From: Candidatus Anammoximicrobium sp. | Lineage (GTDB): Bacteria > Planctomycetota > Planctomycetia > Pirellulales > Pirellulaceae | Length of the DNA stretch: 64,000 nucleotides | Direction of reading: 5' to 3' | Assembly (NCBI GenBank): GCA_012515235.1 | Contig: JAAYYU010000148.1 | Coordinates: 1-64,000 of the forward strand | Part shown: positions 1 through 8,892 of the stretch, piece by piece | Position numbering within the stretch: position 1 is the stretch's first letter | Layout of the letters: each line of letters opens with the position of its first letter | Made by a program: the position numbers and the translations under genes | The notes under the pieces: model-generated | The model's database searches: none | The model's input: only the letters and a program-made list of their open reading frames with translations | What the model was told of the DNA's origin: nothing

Positions 1-3000
1 ACGACCGCAACTCCGAGCGGGATTACTATCTCTACCGGTACCGTCAGCGGCGACATCTCGCTGGCGGGGCCGGTCGAAGTCGCGACCGGTGGAAGCTTGG
101 CAGCCACCAGCAGCGCCGGCGCCGTGACGGTGGACGCCAAGATCACGGGCAGCGGCGCGTACAGCTCCGTCTACCTGACCGCGTTCACGAATCTGACGAT
201 CAACGCCCCGATCGACCCGCCGGCGACGGTGATGCTCACGTCGGGCGACGACGTGATTGTCAACGCGGCAGTCCAGGCGACGGACGGGATCACTGTCACA
301 GCGGGCACCGATGGGACGGGCGGGATAAACGTCACGGCGACGGGCAGCCTGGAGACCACGGTCGCGGGGTTCTCTCAGTCTGGAGTCTCGATTTCGACCG
401 GCGGCACCAGCGGCGACGTTCTGTTGACCGGGAACATCACGACGGCGGACGGGTCGGTGTACGTTACGTCCGTCAAGGGTGACATCACGATGGCGGACGG
501 CAGCGTGATCGATGCGGGGAGCGGCTTCATTATGCTGACGGCCACGGGCGATCCAAGCCTCGGGTTTGGCGACATCACCTTGGGGTTGCTGACGACGACT
601 TACACGGACTCCTACAGCGGCGATACCGCAATCATGGTTAACGCCATGGGAACCGTGATCGATGCGGACGGCGGTGCGGGCCTGGACCTGGTATCGCCCA
701 ACGGCGGGCTGTTTGTGGTGGCCACCAACGGCGTCGGAACTTTGGCTGACTCCATCGAGTTCCGGGCCTCGACGCTCTATGTCTTCAACCAGGGCTCGGG
801 CGACATCGCGATGTGGACGGACCGGTCGGTGACGGTGCTGTCCGCGTTTCAGACCGCCAGCACGGGCAGCATTTACCTGACGGCGTCCGACCCGGTCGCT
901 TCGCCGACGATCACGGTCACCAGTTCCGGAGTGCTCATTTCGTCGGGTCCGGGCGACGTGAAACTGGTCGCGGAAGGTCCGACGGCCAGCATTCTCTTGA
1001 ATGCGCTCGTGGCCACCGACACGGGCGATTTGCTGCTGTGGGCCGACCACGACATCATCGGGGGGACCGACGTTTATCTGCAGGTTGGGGACCTGGGGGC
1101 CATCGAGGTTTGGGCGAACAAAGACAACAGCAACAATCCGGGCGATGATGACGACGGGACGATCCAGTTTTCGGCGACCGACCCGACGACAAAAATTTCG
1201 ATCCTGGCCGGCAACGACAACAAGGTTTCGTTCTGGCTGGGGGATTGCGATGGATTCATCGACGGGAGTATTTCCGCGGCGAACGAGGTCTCGAAGCGTG
1301 GACGGGGGATGTTGCGGCTGAACGGAACCCAGAACAACTACGTCGGCGATACGCACATTTACGACGGCGGGTTGCTGATCAACGGAGCGTTGACCAACAC
1401 CGGGGGTGGGACCAGTTTGGGGGTGATCCACGTGTGGAGTTCGCTGTCCAGCGCCGATCCGGGCGCCGGTGCCGGCTTGCTGGGCGGTTCGGGTTTGATC
1501 CAGGACGACGACGTGGCCCCAACCGCCGCCGTCCGCGACGTGTTCGTGCATGAGGGCGGGACGCTGGATCCGGGCGATATCACGTTCGCGTGCGAGCCCC
1601 TGCCTGGGACGTTGGAGATCTGGGGCGACGTGGTGTTTGAGGCCGGTTCGACGTACCGTCTGCAGTTGGACGGCTTGTTCCCGGGCGACGGGGCCGGGTT
1701 CCACGACCAGTTGGTGGTTTACGGGGCGGTGAGCTTTGCGGGCGACTCCGTGGGCGCCGGCGGGGCGAACCTGGTGGGCGAGATCACCTATGACGCGCCG
1801 GTCGGCAGCCGGTGGGAGATCGTCGAGAACGATTTTGTGGATAGCGATTTGATCACGACCCGCTTCGACGGCATTCCGGAACTCGGCTTTGCCGTCTTCA
1901 GCGGGCGGCTGGTGAACGTGTCGTACATGGACGACCTGCAAGGCGCGTTTGACAACGACGTGGTGCTGACAGCGCCCGGCCGTTTCGACTTCAACGGATT
2001 TCATGAGGTGACGCAGTCGAGTTTGCCGTACGACATGTGGGAGGGCGTGTCGCCGTTCCAGACTTATCCGGAAAACATGGCTGGTTGGGTGGGGACCCTG
2101 CCGTGGTACTTCGAGCGGCTCTCGGTGACCAATCCGGACTGGGACGCGCTGCGGTACGACGGCCAGACGACCAACCCGATGGGCGACCCGGTGAACTTCC
2201 GGGTGGACGTCATCGCGGGCCAGACGTACGAGGTGATGATCCTGGCGGGCGACGCCTCGTGGAACCAGGACGACCAGGGCTACACGGTCGAGGGGACGCC
2301 TGGCGGAGACAGCGACTCGACGCGTCCGGGCGGGATCGATACCTGGGGCGCCGGGGCGCCTGACGGCACCGGCGTGCAGGTGCCCTGGGGCGGCGGCACG
2401 GCGAACCCGACTGCCGGCTACTACCGCTGGATTCACTTGACGGTGGACGTCGCCGGCACCTACGGCGACCCCGGCAACATCACTCTGACGATGGAGGGCC
2501 TGGCGGACCTGCTCGGCAGGACGGGCACGGCGTCCATCCTGGCGATGGACATCCGGCCGGCGGATGCGGTGGGCGAGATGACGCTGGAGCGGATCGAACC
2601 TGCGGGCACGTCGCCGTTCAGCGCCTTGCCGGCCGACGGGACGACGCTGGACGAGTACAAGGGGACGGGCGCTCCGCCCAACGCCGTGCTGACAGTCACC
2701 GTCTCGGCCGGCACGCCCGTGCAATACGCCACGGTAACTCCCGACTTGGTTGCCGCGGTGAGTCCCAACGGAGACCTGGCGACGTTCGGCGCGCAGATCC
2801 AGGCCGATGCGAACGGGGACTTCGTATTCTATGTCCAGCGGCCGGCGACGCTAACGGTCAACGCGGAGACGGAGGACTGGACGATCCTGGTCGAGGAGTG
2901 CGTCGGGCTGTCCCGCGGCTCGGAGATCCAGCCCTACAAAGCGCCCGACGCCGAAGAGAGCGCTCCGCTGCGGTTCGACTTTGGGGCGACGACCAGTCCC

Positions 3001-4260
3001 GTGCAGAAGTACGGCGCGTCGATGGAGAAGGAATTCCAGCCGGTGTATCCGCAGACGATTTACAACGCGACCCGCGGGTACGGGTGGGCGAACCGAGTTG
3101 CGGCTGGGGACCGGCGGGACAACTACACGACGGTCGGTTATGTTGCGAATCCTGACCCGTATTCTACCCCCCCTCCAGCGGGAACGCACGACACAGCCAG
3201 CCCGTTGCGGACGGACTTCAATTCGGGCCGCAACGCCACGTTCCGGGTGGATTTGCCCGATGGCGATTACAATGTGCGGCTGTACCATTCCAACCCGCTG
3301 TACTTCGGCCGGGTGCCGTACACGACGCAACCGTTCGATGTGATTGTCGAAGGCACGCCGTCGTACGCGGTGCCCGTGATCGCTCCGGGCACGACTTTCA
3401 TCAAGGAAGTGAAGGTGACGGTCAGTGGCGGGACGCTGGATATCTTGTTCGGTTCCGGCAGGACTCCCTTTATGATCGCCGGGATCGACATCTCCAAGGG
3501 TACTCTGCCCAGCGACATGCCCTTGGTGGCCGCCGGCAATCCGCAGGACGCGGGTGGGACAATGATCGGCCTGGCAGAACTGCAGTCGGTGGCAACGGAA
3601 GCCGCCGCACTGTGGGCGGCGACGGGCTTGACGGATCAACAAGCGTCCACGCTGGCGAGCGTCCAGTATGCCGTAACGGACCTGGGCGGCGCGTATCTGG
3701 GCCTGACCAACGCGGCCACGAACACGGTGCGGATCGACGACGACGCGGCGATGATCGGCTGGTCGGCCGCCGGTGAGCGATTGCTGACGACCGATCCCCG
3801 TTCACCAATTGCCGGCATGGACCTGCTGACGGTGGTGATGCATGAGTTAGGTCATCTGCTGGGGTACGCGCACAGCGACGAGTCGGGCGATTTGATGGCG
3901 CCGGTGTTGTCGTCGGGGCGGACCGCGGGTTTGCAGACCGGCAAGGGACTGGCCCAGGCCGAGTGGGGGTTGGGGACATCCTCGCTGTTTGTGCCCTCGG
4001 CGTCCTTGCTGTCTGATTCCTCATCGCGTCTGGACGGCGCTTTCGCGGACTTGGGGCGGGAGGAAATGCCGGAACCGGCGGACAGCGACGACGGCGCATG
4101 GCCGCTGCTGGCCTCGCAGGACGGGGACGAACTGCCGGTCGCGACGGTGAAAGCGGCTCAGGAAGTCGCGCAAGCCAATGTCCCGCGCCGCAGCCGGATG
4201 GAGCAATTCGAGCGCGAACTGGACAAGTGGTTTGCGGAGTTGGCAACGGCCGGCGTGTAG
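1..4260 (+). CDS. Large secreted beta-rich protein with C-terminal matrixin-like zinc site (5' end outside window)
   Basis: The frame is already open at base 1 and ends at TAG 4258-4260, so 1,419 residues of a longer protein are visible. The first ~550 residues are Gly/Thr/Asp-rich strands like filamentous-hemagglutinin and autotransporter-associated beta repeats (for example GGLLINGALTNTGG). From about residue 980 there is a galactose-binding-like segment beginning FDFGATTSPV, of a type common in planctomycete carbohydrate-active and surface proteins. Residues 1281-1291 read HELGHLLGYAH, the full HExxHxxGxxH metzincin zinc motif, followed by LMAP as a plausible Met-turn, so this module could be an active or autoprocessing protease. 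The tail is acidic and then charged. It is probably exported, but the signal is outside the window. It converges on the kinase gene at 4833. The family label is inferred from domain style; the substrate is unknown. Confidence 0.8.
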   Translation, partial: TTATPSGITISTGTVSGDISLAGPVEVATGGSLAATSSAGAVTVDAKITGSGAYSSVYLTAFTNLTINAPIDPPATVMLTSGDDVIVNAAVQATDGITVTAGTDGTGGINVTATGSLETTVAGFSQSGVSISTGGTSGDVLLTGNITTADGSVYVTSVKGDITMADGSVIDAGSGFIMLTATGDPSLGFGDITLGLLTTTYTDSYSGDTAIMVNAMGTVIDADGGAGLDLVSPNGGLFVVATNGVGTLADSIEFRASTLYVFNQGSGDIAMWTDRSVTVLSAFQTASTGSIYLTASDPVASPTITVTSSGVLISSGPGDVKLVAEGPTASILLNALVATDTGDLLLWADHDIIGGTDVYLQVGDLGAIEVWANKDNSNNPGDDDDGTIQFSATDPTTKISILAGNDNKVSFWLGDCDGFIDGSISAANEVSKRGRGMLRLNGTQNNYVGDTHIYDGGLLINGALTNTGGGTSLGVIHVWSSLSSADPGAGAGLLGGSGLIQDDDVAPTAAVRDVFVHEGGTLDPGDITFACEPLPGTLEIWGDVVFEAGSTYRLQLDGLFPGDGAGFHDQLVVYGAVSFAGDSVGAGGANLVGEITYDAPVGSRWEIVENDFVDSDLITTRFDGIPELGFAVFSGRLVNVSYMDDLQGAFDNDVVLTAPGRFDFNGFHEVTQSSLPYDMWEGVSPFQTYPENMAGWVGTLPWYFERLSVTNPDWDALRYDGQTTNPMGDPVNFRVDVIAGQTYEVMILAGDASWNQDDQGYTVEGTPGGDSDSTRPGGIDTWGAGAPDGTGVQVPWGGGTANPTAGYYRWIHLTVDVAGTYGDPGNITLTMEGLADLLGRTGTASILAMDIRPADAVGEMTLERIEPAGTSPFSALPADGTTLDEYKGTGAPPNAVLTVTVSAGTPVQYATVTPDLVAAVSPNGDLATFGAQIQADANGDFVFYVQRPATLTVNAETEDWTILVEECVGLSRGSEIQPYKAPDAEESAPLRFDFGATTSPVQKYGASMEKEFQPVYPQTIYNATRGYGWANRVAAGDRRDNYTTVGYVANPDPYSTPPPAGTHDTASPLRTDFNSGRNATFRVDLPDGDYNVRLYHSNPLYFGRVPYTTQPFDVIVEGTPSYAVPVIAPGTTFIKEVKVTVSGGTLDILFGSGRTPFMIAGIDISKGTLPSDMPLVAAGNPQDAGGTMIGLAELQSVATEAAALWAATGLTDQQASTLASVQYAVTDLGGAYLGLTNAATNTVRIDDDAAMIGWSAAGERLLTTDPRSPIAGMDLLTVVMHELGHLLGYAHSDESGDLMAPVLSSGRTAGLQTGKGLAQAEWGLGTSSLFVPSASLLSDSSSRLDGAFADLGREEMPEPADSDDGAWPLLASQDGDELPVATVKAAQEVAQANVPRRSRMEQFERELDKWFAELATAGV

Positions 4261-4305
4261 TTCGGTGGAATCGCTCCGCCTGGCGAACGGCGGGCGTCTG
4301 CCAAC

Positions 4306-4778
4306 GCCACCACGCTGCTCGCCAGCGTGGAGCGGTGTTCAAGACCAGAGACGCCCACGAACGAATCGGCGGATTCGCCACCACGCTGCTCGCCAGCGTG
4401 GAGCGGTGTTCAAGATCAGAGACGTCCACGAAATCGGCTGCCTCGCCACCACGCTGCTCGCCAGCGTGGAGCGGTGTTCAAGATGTTGGACGTAGCAAGC
4501 GGACGCCGGCTGGTGTTGAACATGGCTCCACGCTGACGAGCAGCGTGGTGGCCGCAGACGACGCGGGGCGCGGGGAAACGCCGGCTGGTGTTGAACATGG
4601 CTCCACGCTGGCGAGCAGCGTGGTGGCCGAAGACGTCGCGGGGCGCGGGCGGACGCCGGCTGGTGTTGAACATGGCTCCACGCTGACGAGCAGCGTGGTG
4701 GCCGAAGACGTCGCGGGGCGCGGGGAAACGCCGTCTGGTGCTGAACATGGCTCCACGCTGGCGAGCAGCGTGGTAGCC
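4306..4778. repeat. Array of seven hairpin repeats, three in one orientation and four inverted
   Basis: Seven copies of a ~40-50 base unit, spaced 68-76 bases apart, start near 4306, 4377, 4445, 4504, 4578, 4654 and 4731. Each contains an 8-bp stem CCACGCTG/CAGCGTGG around a 5-base loop. The first three read CCACGCTG-CTCGC-CAGCGTGG followed by AGCGGTGTTCAAG; the last four are the reverse complement, with GTTGAACATGGCT before the stem. In copies 4-7 the first loop base alternates A, G, A, G and the flanks alternate too, so a two-unit block of about 150 bp was duplicated. The array lies between convergent genes, where REP/BIME-like elements or bidirectional terminators would be expected. No protein-coding frame is credible here. 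Confidence 0.85.
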
Positions 4779-4832
4779 GAAACGGAAAGGACCGCGAGCG
4801 GCGGGACAGGGTGGGCCGGTTGGGGAAGCGAA

Positions 4833-5921
4833 TCAGCGTTGCACGCGCCCTGTCGCTACACCGCCGGCCAGGGCGGCGACTTCGGCGACGGAGACGTAAT
4901 TGAAATCGCCCTGGATGGAGTGTTTCAGACAGCTGGCGGCGACGGCAAAGCGGATGGCCTGCTGGGGCTTGCGGTACGTGTCCGAATTCAGGGCGTAGAT
5001 CAGCCCGGCGGCGAACGAATCGCCGCCGCCGACGCGGTCCACGATATCGCGGATTTCGTACGGGCAATAATGGCCGCGGTCGTCCAAGGGAGCCAGGAAG
5101 GCCCGGTCGGCGTCGGCGTCGAACAGCATTCCGCCCCAGTTGTTGTGGTCGGCCGAGATGCTTTGCCGCAAGGTGATCGCGACGCGACTCACGCCGGGGA
5201 AGCGGCGGACGATTTCGCGGGCCACTTTTTCATAAGCCGCCGCGTTGATCGTACCCCGCTCGACGTCCGTGCCCTCGGCGCGAATGCCCAGCACGTCGGC
5301 GGCGTCTTCCTCGTTGGCGATCACCAGATCGACGTGCTGCAGGACCTCGGACATGCACTCGCCGGCCAGCGTTTTTTTGTCCGTGCCGGGCCGCCAATTC
5401 CAGAGTTTTTTACGGAAGTTCAAGTCGCAGGAAACGGCCGCCCCGGCCTGCTTGGCCCGCCGCACCAGGTCCAGGTTGGACTGGCAGGCGGGCTCGCTGA
5501 TCGACGGCGTGATGCCGGTCACGTGCAGCCAGTGGACGCCGGCCAGGGCCGCGTCGAAGGCGTACTCGTCAGGCCCGGCCAGGCTGATCGCCGAATGCTC
5601 GCGGTCGTACAGCACGGTCGAGCCGCGCTGGTTGGCGCCGGCTTCGACAAAGTACAATCCCAAGCGGCCCTGGTCGCGCCACAGGATGTGGCCGGTGTCC
5701 ACGCCCAGGCCGCGCAAGGTGGCGGCCAGACTTTCGGTAATCGCGTGCCGCGGCAGGGCCGTCACGTAGCGCACGCTCTGGCCGAACATGGCCAGCGACG
5801 CGCACACGTTGGCTTCACCGCCGCCCCACGTCACTTCAACCCGCCCCGGCACGGCTTGCCGCCAGCGCAAGTGGCTTTCGGGAGCGATCCGGGCCATGAT
5901 TTCACCAAACGCCAAAAACAT
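4833..5921 (-). CDS. kdgK: PfkB-family sugar kinase, probable 2-keto-3-deoxygluconate kinase
   Basis: A ribokinase/PfkB fold kinase of 362 residues, the usual size. It begins MFLAFGEIMARI, has the Gly-rich substrate motif WGGGEANVC near residue 33, and near its C-terminus the PfkB signature DRVGGGDSFAAG, where the Asp of GGGD is the catalytic base and the Gly run forms the anion hole. The start at 5921 is preferred over the upstream ATG at 5951 because AGGAGGT lies nine bases before it. The GE-M-R start and overall pattern resemble KDG kinases, which phosphorylate 2-keto-3-deoxygluconate in uronate and pectin breakdown. That would suit the nearby oxidoreductases, aldolase and isomerase. Another PfkB sugar specificity cannot be excluded. 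Confidence 0.82.
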   Translation of the reverse strand: MFLAFGEIMARIAPESHLRWRQAVPGRVEVTWGGGEANVCASLAMFGQSVRYVTALPRHAITESLAATLRGLGVDTGHILWRDQGRLGLYFVEAGANQRGSTVLYDREHSAISLAGPDEYAFDAALAGVHWLHVTGITPSISEPACQSNLDLVRRAKQAGAAVSCDLNFRKKLWNWRPGTDKKTLAGECMSEVLQHVDLVIANEEDAADVLGIRAEGTDVERGTINAAAYEKVAREIVRRFPGVSRVAITLRQSISADHNNWGGMLFDADADRAFLAPLDDRGHYCPYEIRDIVDRVGGGDSFAAGLIYALNSDTYRKPQQAIRFAVAASCLKHSIQGDFNYVSVAEVAALAGGVATGRVQR

Positions 5922-5951
5922 CTTCGCGTGACCTCCTGCAAGAAGGGCCAA

Positions 5952-6059
5952 TCAAGGGAGAACGACTGCGTAACCGCCGACGACCAGGTATTCAACCTTC
6001 TCCGAGTTCAACAACCTCAAGAACTCTTCGAAGTCGGGCGGTAGTTGGATCGTAGCCAT
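5952..6059 (-). pseudogene. Truncated 5' remnant of a nucleotidyltransferase gene
   Basis: An ATG at 6059 opens a 35-codon frame that runs to TGA at 5954-5952. The peptide starts MATIQLPPDFEEFLRLLN and continues with EYLVVGGYAVVL. This is the start of a widespread minimal-nucleotidyltransferase family (AbiEii/MNT-like), which normally continues from the VGGYAV strand into the catalytic GSxxRxTxDxD region. Here the frame stops at once and the catalytic part is absent. It overlaps the 3' end of the 71-codon gene at 5992-6207 in another frame, the arrangement usual for the intact pair. I interpret it as a decayed or recombined gene whose 3' part was lost next to the kinase promoter. Confidence 0.6.
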
Positions 6060-6207
6060 AGCAGATCATCCGCAGCAGTTCCAGGGCTTCCATTCTCTCC
6101 TGTGGCGTGCGCGATGCCCAGTACTCGCACGCCTCGTCATCGTCGAAGGTGCCCACCGTCAGCAGGCTCTTGTCCATCTTGGCAGCGGCCAGAAGATCGT
6201 TCGCCAT
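5992..6207 (-). CDS. Small conserved protein usually paired with a nucleotidyltransferase
   Basis: A 71-residue acidic protein with no membrane segment. Its core, YWASRTPQERMEALELLR followed by YGYDPTTARLRRVLEVV, resembles a small family that I recall being encoded directly upstream of, and overlapping, a minimal nucleotidyltransferase, as in an antitoxin or partner role. The expected partner survives here only as a 35-codon stump (5952-6059), so this gene is probably an orphaned half of a former two-gene module. The function is not established. The ATG at 6207 is the only upstream Met; an internal Met follows at residue 11. Confidence 0.6.
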   Translation of the reverse strand: MANDLLAAAKMDKSLLTVGTFDDDEACEYWASRTPQERMEALELLRMICYGYDPTTARLRRVLEVVELGEG

Positions 6208-6273
6208 CGGCCCTGCTCCTGGCTCTTGTCCACGTCTATCTTCGCCGCTGCGGACACGACGTTCAAGTCCCGC

Positions 6274-7674
6274 TCACATGTTCGTCAAATCATCTTCGCC
6301 GGGGTAGCCGATCAGCGCGTCGAGCGCGGCGGCCAACTCGGCAGCGTGCTGCCGCGAGTGGGCGTAGATCCGGCAGATCCGCTGGCTGATCGGCAGCCGC
6401 TGGAACAGCTGGTTGGCGGTCAGCGGCCGGATCGCATCGCGGGCGGAGTCGTACAGGAAGTTCTGCCCGGCGGTCGGACCGCCCGTGTGCGGGCGGAACA
6501 GGGCCCGCGCGATGTCGACCCGCAACGGCACGTCCGCCAGGCCGGCGGGCAGTTGCTGCCGGAGCTTGCGGTCCACAAATTCCGCGTCGCTGAAAATGCT
6601 GCTGCGTTCCGCGTCGTCCTCGGCGAATTCCAGATTCCGCTGGCAGACCATCACCCAGGGAATTTGCCGTTGCAGGAACGGCTGCCAGGCCGCCGCCAGG
6701 GAACGCTTCTCGGCGTCCGCGTCGTGCGTCCAGCGGGCTACGTCGACCAGCAACGAGGCTTCGGTGAAATGCTGGTACTGAGGCAGCATCTCGGCGGGAT
6801 TGCCGGGAAACAGGTGCCGCTTGCTGTGCGCGAACAGATCGGCCAGCGTCAGGTCGATGGCCCGCACGGTGCGGTGAAAGTACACGGCGCGGAACAGGTG
6901 CGCGCGGGCTTCCATGAACCGCAACAGGGCGTCGATGCCGCGGTCGTGGATGGTCAGCCCGGAGGGGCTGAAGAACGTATAGTGCAGCAGTCGCTCCAGG
7001 TCGTACGCCCGCTGGCTGTAGCCGGACATGTACGCATCGCGGAGCACGAAATCCATGTTGTCGACCGTGTAGATGCCGCTCAGCAGCGCCCGCAGGAACC
7101 GCAGCCATTGCGGCCGGTCGCTTTCCTCCTGGCGCTGCGGCCGCATGATGACCCAGGCGACGTGGTCGGGATTCAGTTGTTCGCTGGCCGTCAGTTGGCT
7201 GTTGGGATTCCGACGCAACCCGCGGAGCAGATCGCCCAACTGGTCGCAGATGATGCGGGCGCCCAGCGTTTCGTGGGTCAGGCCGTACGAGCGGAGGAAG
7301 TGCTGATCGAAGAAATGGCCGAACGGGCCGTGCCCCACGTCGTGCAGCAGTCCGGCCATGCGCAACAGCGTCTCGACGTAACCGCGGCTGGGCACGTCGG
7401 GGCACACGGCGCGGAGGCTGTCGTACAACACGGCCACGGCGCGGCTGGCCAGGTGCATCGCCCCGATCACGTGCTGGAACCGCGTATGTTCCGCCGTCGG
7501 ATAGACGTACCAGGCCGTTTGCAGCTGGTGAATGTACCGCAGGCGCTGGATCCAGGGGTGATCGATAATCTGCCGTTCGCACGTCTCGGCGTCGCTTAGC
7601 CCCGCGTCGGAGGTGAACGGGATGTAGCCGTGGATCGGATCGTGGCACAGGTTTTCGCGTTCGTAGGGTCGCAT
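6274..7674 (-). CDS. HD-domain phosphohydrolase, SAMHD1/dNTPase-like
   Basis: A 466-residue soluble protein of the HD superfamily phosphohydrolases (COG1078-like). It opens with ENLCHDPIHGYIPF, the conserved DPIHG start of SAMHD1-like and dGTPase-related enzymes. The metal-binding residues are visible: H68 in TRFQH, H111-D112 in LLHDVGHGPFGH, and an Asp further on in VDNMDFVLRD. Known relatives hydrolyse dNTPs to nucleosides and triphosphate and act in dNTP pool control or phage defence. The longer open frame to 8124 is rejected because the family starts at this ATG. It is divergent from the Gfo/Idh gene at 7900, with a 225-base gap. The nucleotide specificity cannot be read from sequence. 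Confidence 0.82.
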   Translation of the reverse strand: MRPYERENLCHDPIHGYIPFTSDAGLSDAETCERQIIDHPWIQRLRYIHQLQTAWYVYPTAEHTRFQHVIGAMHLASRAVAVLYDSLRAVCPDVPSRGYVETLLRMAGLLHDVGHGPFGHFFDQHFLRSYGLTHETLGARIICDQLGDLLRGLRRNPNSQLTASEQLNPDHVAWVIMRPQRQEESDRPQWLRFLRALLSGIYTVDNMDFVLRDAYMSGYSQRAYDLERLLHYTFFSPSGLTIHDRGIDALLRFMEARAHLFRAVYFHRTVRAIDLTLADLFAHSKRHLFPGNPAEMLPQYQHFTEASLLVDVARWTHDADAEKRSLAAAWQPFLQRQIPWVMVCQRNLEFAEDDAERSSIFSDAEFVDRKLRQQLPAGLADVPLRVDIARALFRPHTGGPTAGQNFLYDSARDAIRPLTANQLFQRLPISQRICRIYAHSRQHAAELAAALDALIGYPGEDDLTNM

Positions 7675-7775
7675 ACGCCGGATTATGAGAGTTTCGCCAC
7701 GTTGCGTCCAGCGGTCGCCCGGCAGCCGGCGCGAGATCAAGGCATCCAGACGTACGCCCGGCGCGGCGTGCCATG

Positions 7776-7804
7776 TTGACAGCAAAATGCCGTCGCAGAA
7801 CAAT
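7776..7804 (+). promoter_or_regulatory. Candidate sigma-70 promoter for the oxidoreductase pair
   Basis: TTGACA at 7776-7781, a 17-base spacer, and AACAAT at 7799-7804, in the gap between divergent genes. Transcription would start near 7811, about 90 bases before the ATG at 7900. This is a match to the general bacterial consensus only. Confidence 0.4.
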
Positions 7805-7899
7805 GGGGACCAGCCAGCGACACGGGCGGTTTTGCTCGTTGTTTCGGTCCGTCGGCGGTCCGGCAGTCCGTGTTTCTGTGCGGTCTGGAAAAGGAAACG

Positions 7900-8892
7900 A
7901 TGAGCCATCGCATCTTGATTGTCGGCTGTGGCAGTATTGGCGAGCGTCATTTGCGTTGTTTCCAGCGCACGGGCCGGGCGGAACTGGCCGTCTGTGACGT
8001 GAACGATTCGCTGTTGGCGACCGTGTCCCAGCGTTACCAGGTGCCGGGCTTTCGCGACGTTGGGGCCGCGCTGGCGGCCGGTTCGTACGACGGCGTCGTG
8101 ATCTGTTCGCCCGCTCACACTCATCTCGGGATCGCCGTCCAGGCGCTACGGCACGGCGCGGGCGTGTTGATCGAAAAGCCGCTGAGCACGCGGATCGACG
8201 ACGTCGACGCCCTGCGTTCGGCCGTGGCGGCGGCGGGCAAGTTCGCGGCGGTCGCCTACGTGTACCACTTCATTCCGGGGGTGGCGGCGATGCGCGAGTT
8301 CCTGCGCGGCGGGTCGCTGGGTCGGCCGTTGCAGGTCAGTGTGGTTGCGGGGCAGCATTTTCCCACCTTTCGCCCGGCGTACCGCGAAATCTACTACACG
8401 CGGCACGAAACGGGCGGCGGGGCCATTCAGGACGCGCTGACCCACGTGGCCAACGCGGTCGAGTGGCTGGTCGGCCCCACCGGGCGGCTGTGCTGCGAAG
8501 CGGCCCACCAGGCGCTGGAGGGCGTCGAAGTGGAAGACACCGTCTGTGTGGCGGCCCGTAACGGCGACGTGCTGGTGAGCTATACGCTGAACCAGTTCCA
8601 AGCGCCGAACGAAGTCACGATCCAGGTCCATTGTGCGGACGGCAGCGTGCGGTACGAGGGGCACGAGCAGCGATGGAGCGTCTTCCGCCGCGGCGATTCC
8701 GGCTGGACGCACTACGCCGCGCCGGTGGCGGAACGGGACGCACTGTTCGTGTCCCAGGCGCACGCGTTCCTGGACGGCTTGGAAGGCAAGCCGACGGCCT
8801 TGTGTACCGTCGAGGAGGCCGTGCAAACCCTGAAATTCAATTTGGCCGCGCTCGAATCGGCGCGGACCGGTAAGGCGATGACCATCCCATGA
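7900..8892 (+). CDS. Gfo/Idh/MocA-family NAD(P)-dependent oxidoreductase
   Basis: A 330-residue enzyme with an N-terminal Rossmann fold, HRILIVGCGSIGERHL, whose GxGxxG binds NAD(P). The EKP motif in VLIEKPLSTR holds the catalytic or cofactor-positioning Lys. A C-terminal alpha/beta domain follows. The start is set by ATG 7900 with an AAGGAAA ribosome site just before it; the 10-codon extension upstream is not needed. Its stop overlaps the next gene by ATGA, so the two are translationally coupled. Family members oxidise or reduce hydroxyls on sugars, inositols and related compounds. There is no export signal, so it is cytoplasmic. The substrate is unknown. Confidence 0.85.
   Translation: MSHRILIVGCGSIGERHLRCFQRTGRAELAVCDVNDSLLATVSQRYQVPGFRDVGAALAAGSYDGVVICSPAHTHLGIAVQALRHGAGVLIEKPLSTRIDDVDALRSAVAAAGKFAAVAYVYHFIPGVAAMREFLRGGSLGRPLQVSVVAGQHFPTFRPAYREIYYTRHETGGGAIQDALTHVANAVEWLVGPTGRLCCEAAHQALEGVEVEDTVCVAARNGDVLVSYTLNQFQAPNEVTIQVHCADGSVRYEGHEQRWSVFRRGDSGWTHYAAPVAERDALFVSQAHAFLDGLEGKPTALCTVEEAVQTLKFNLAALESARTGKAMTIP

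Noticed and set aside
2851..3642. A 263-codon minus-strand frame
   Set aside because: Antisense to the secreted protein gene; Arg/His-rich shadow sequence.
4306..4778. CRISPR array
   Set aside because: Units are in two orientations, contain internal hairpins, and have short related spacers, with no cas genes nearby.
4098..6044. A 648-codon plus-strand frame
   Set aside because: It runs through the hairpin repeats and antisense to the PfkB kinase. It has no domain features and contains repeat-derived sequence.
6226..7599. A 457-codon plus-strand frame
   Set aside because: Antisense to the HD phosphohydrolase, which has clear catalytic motifs.
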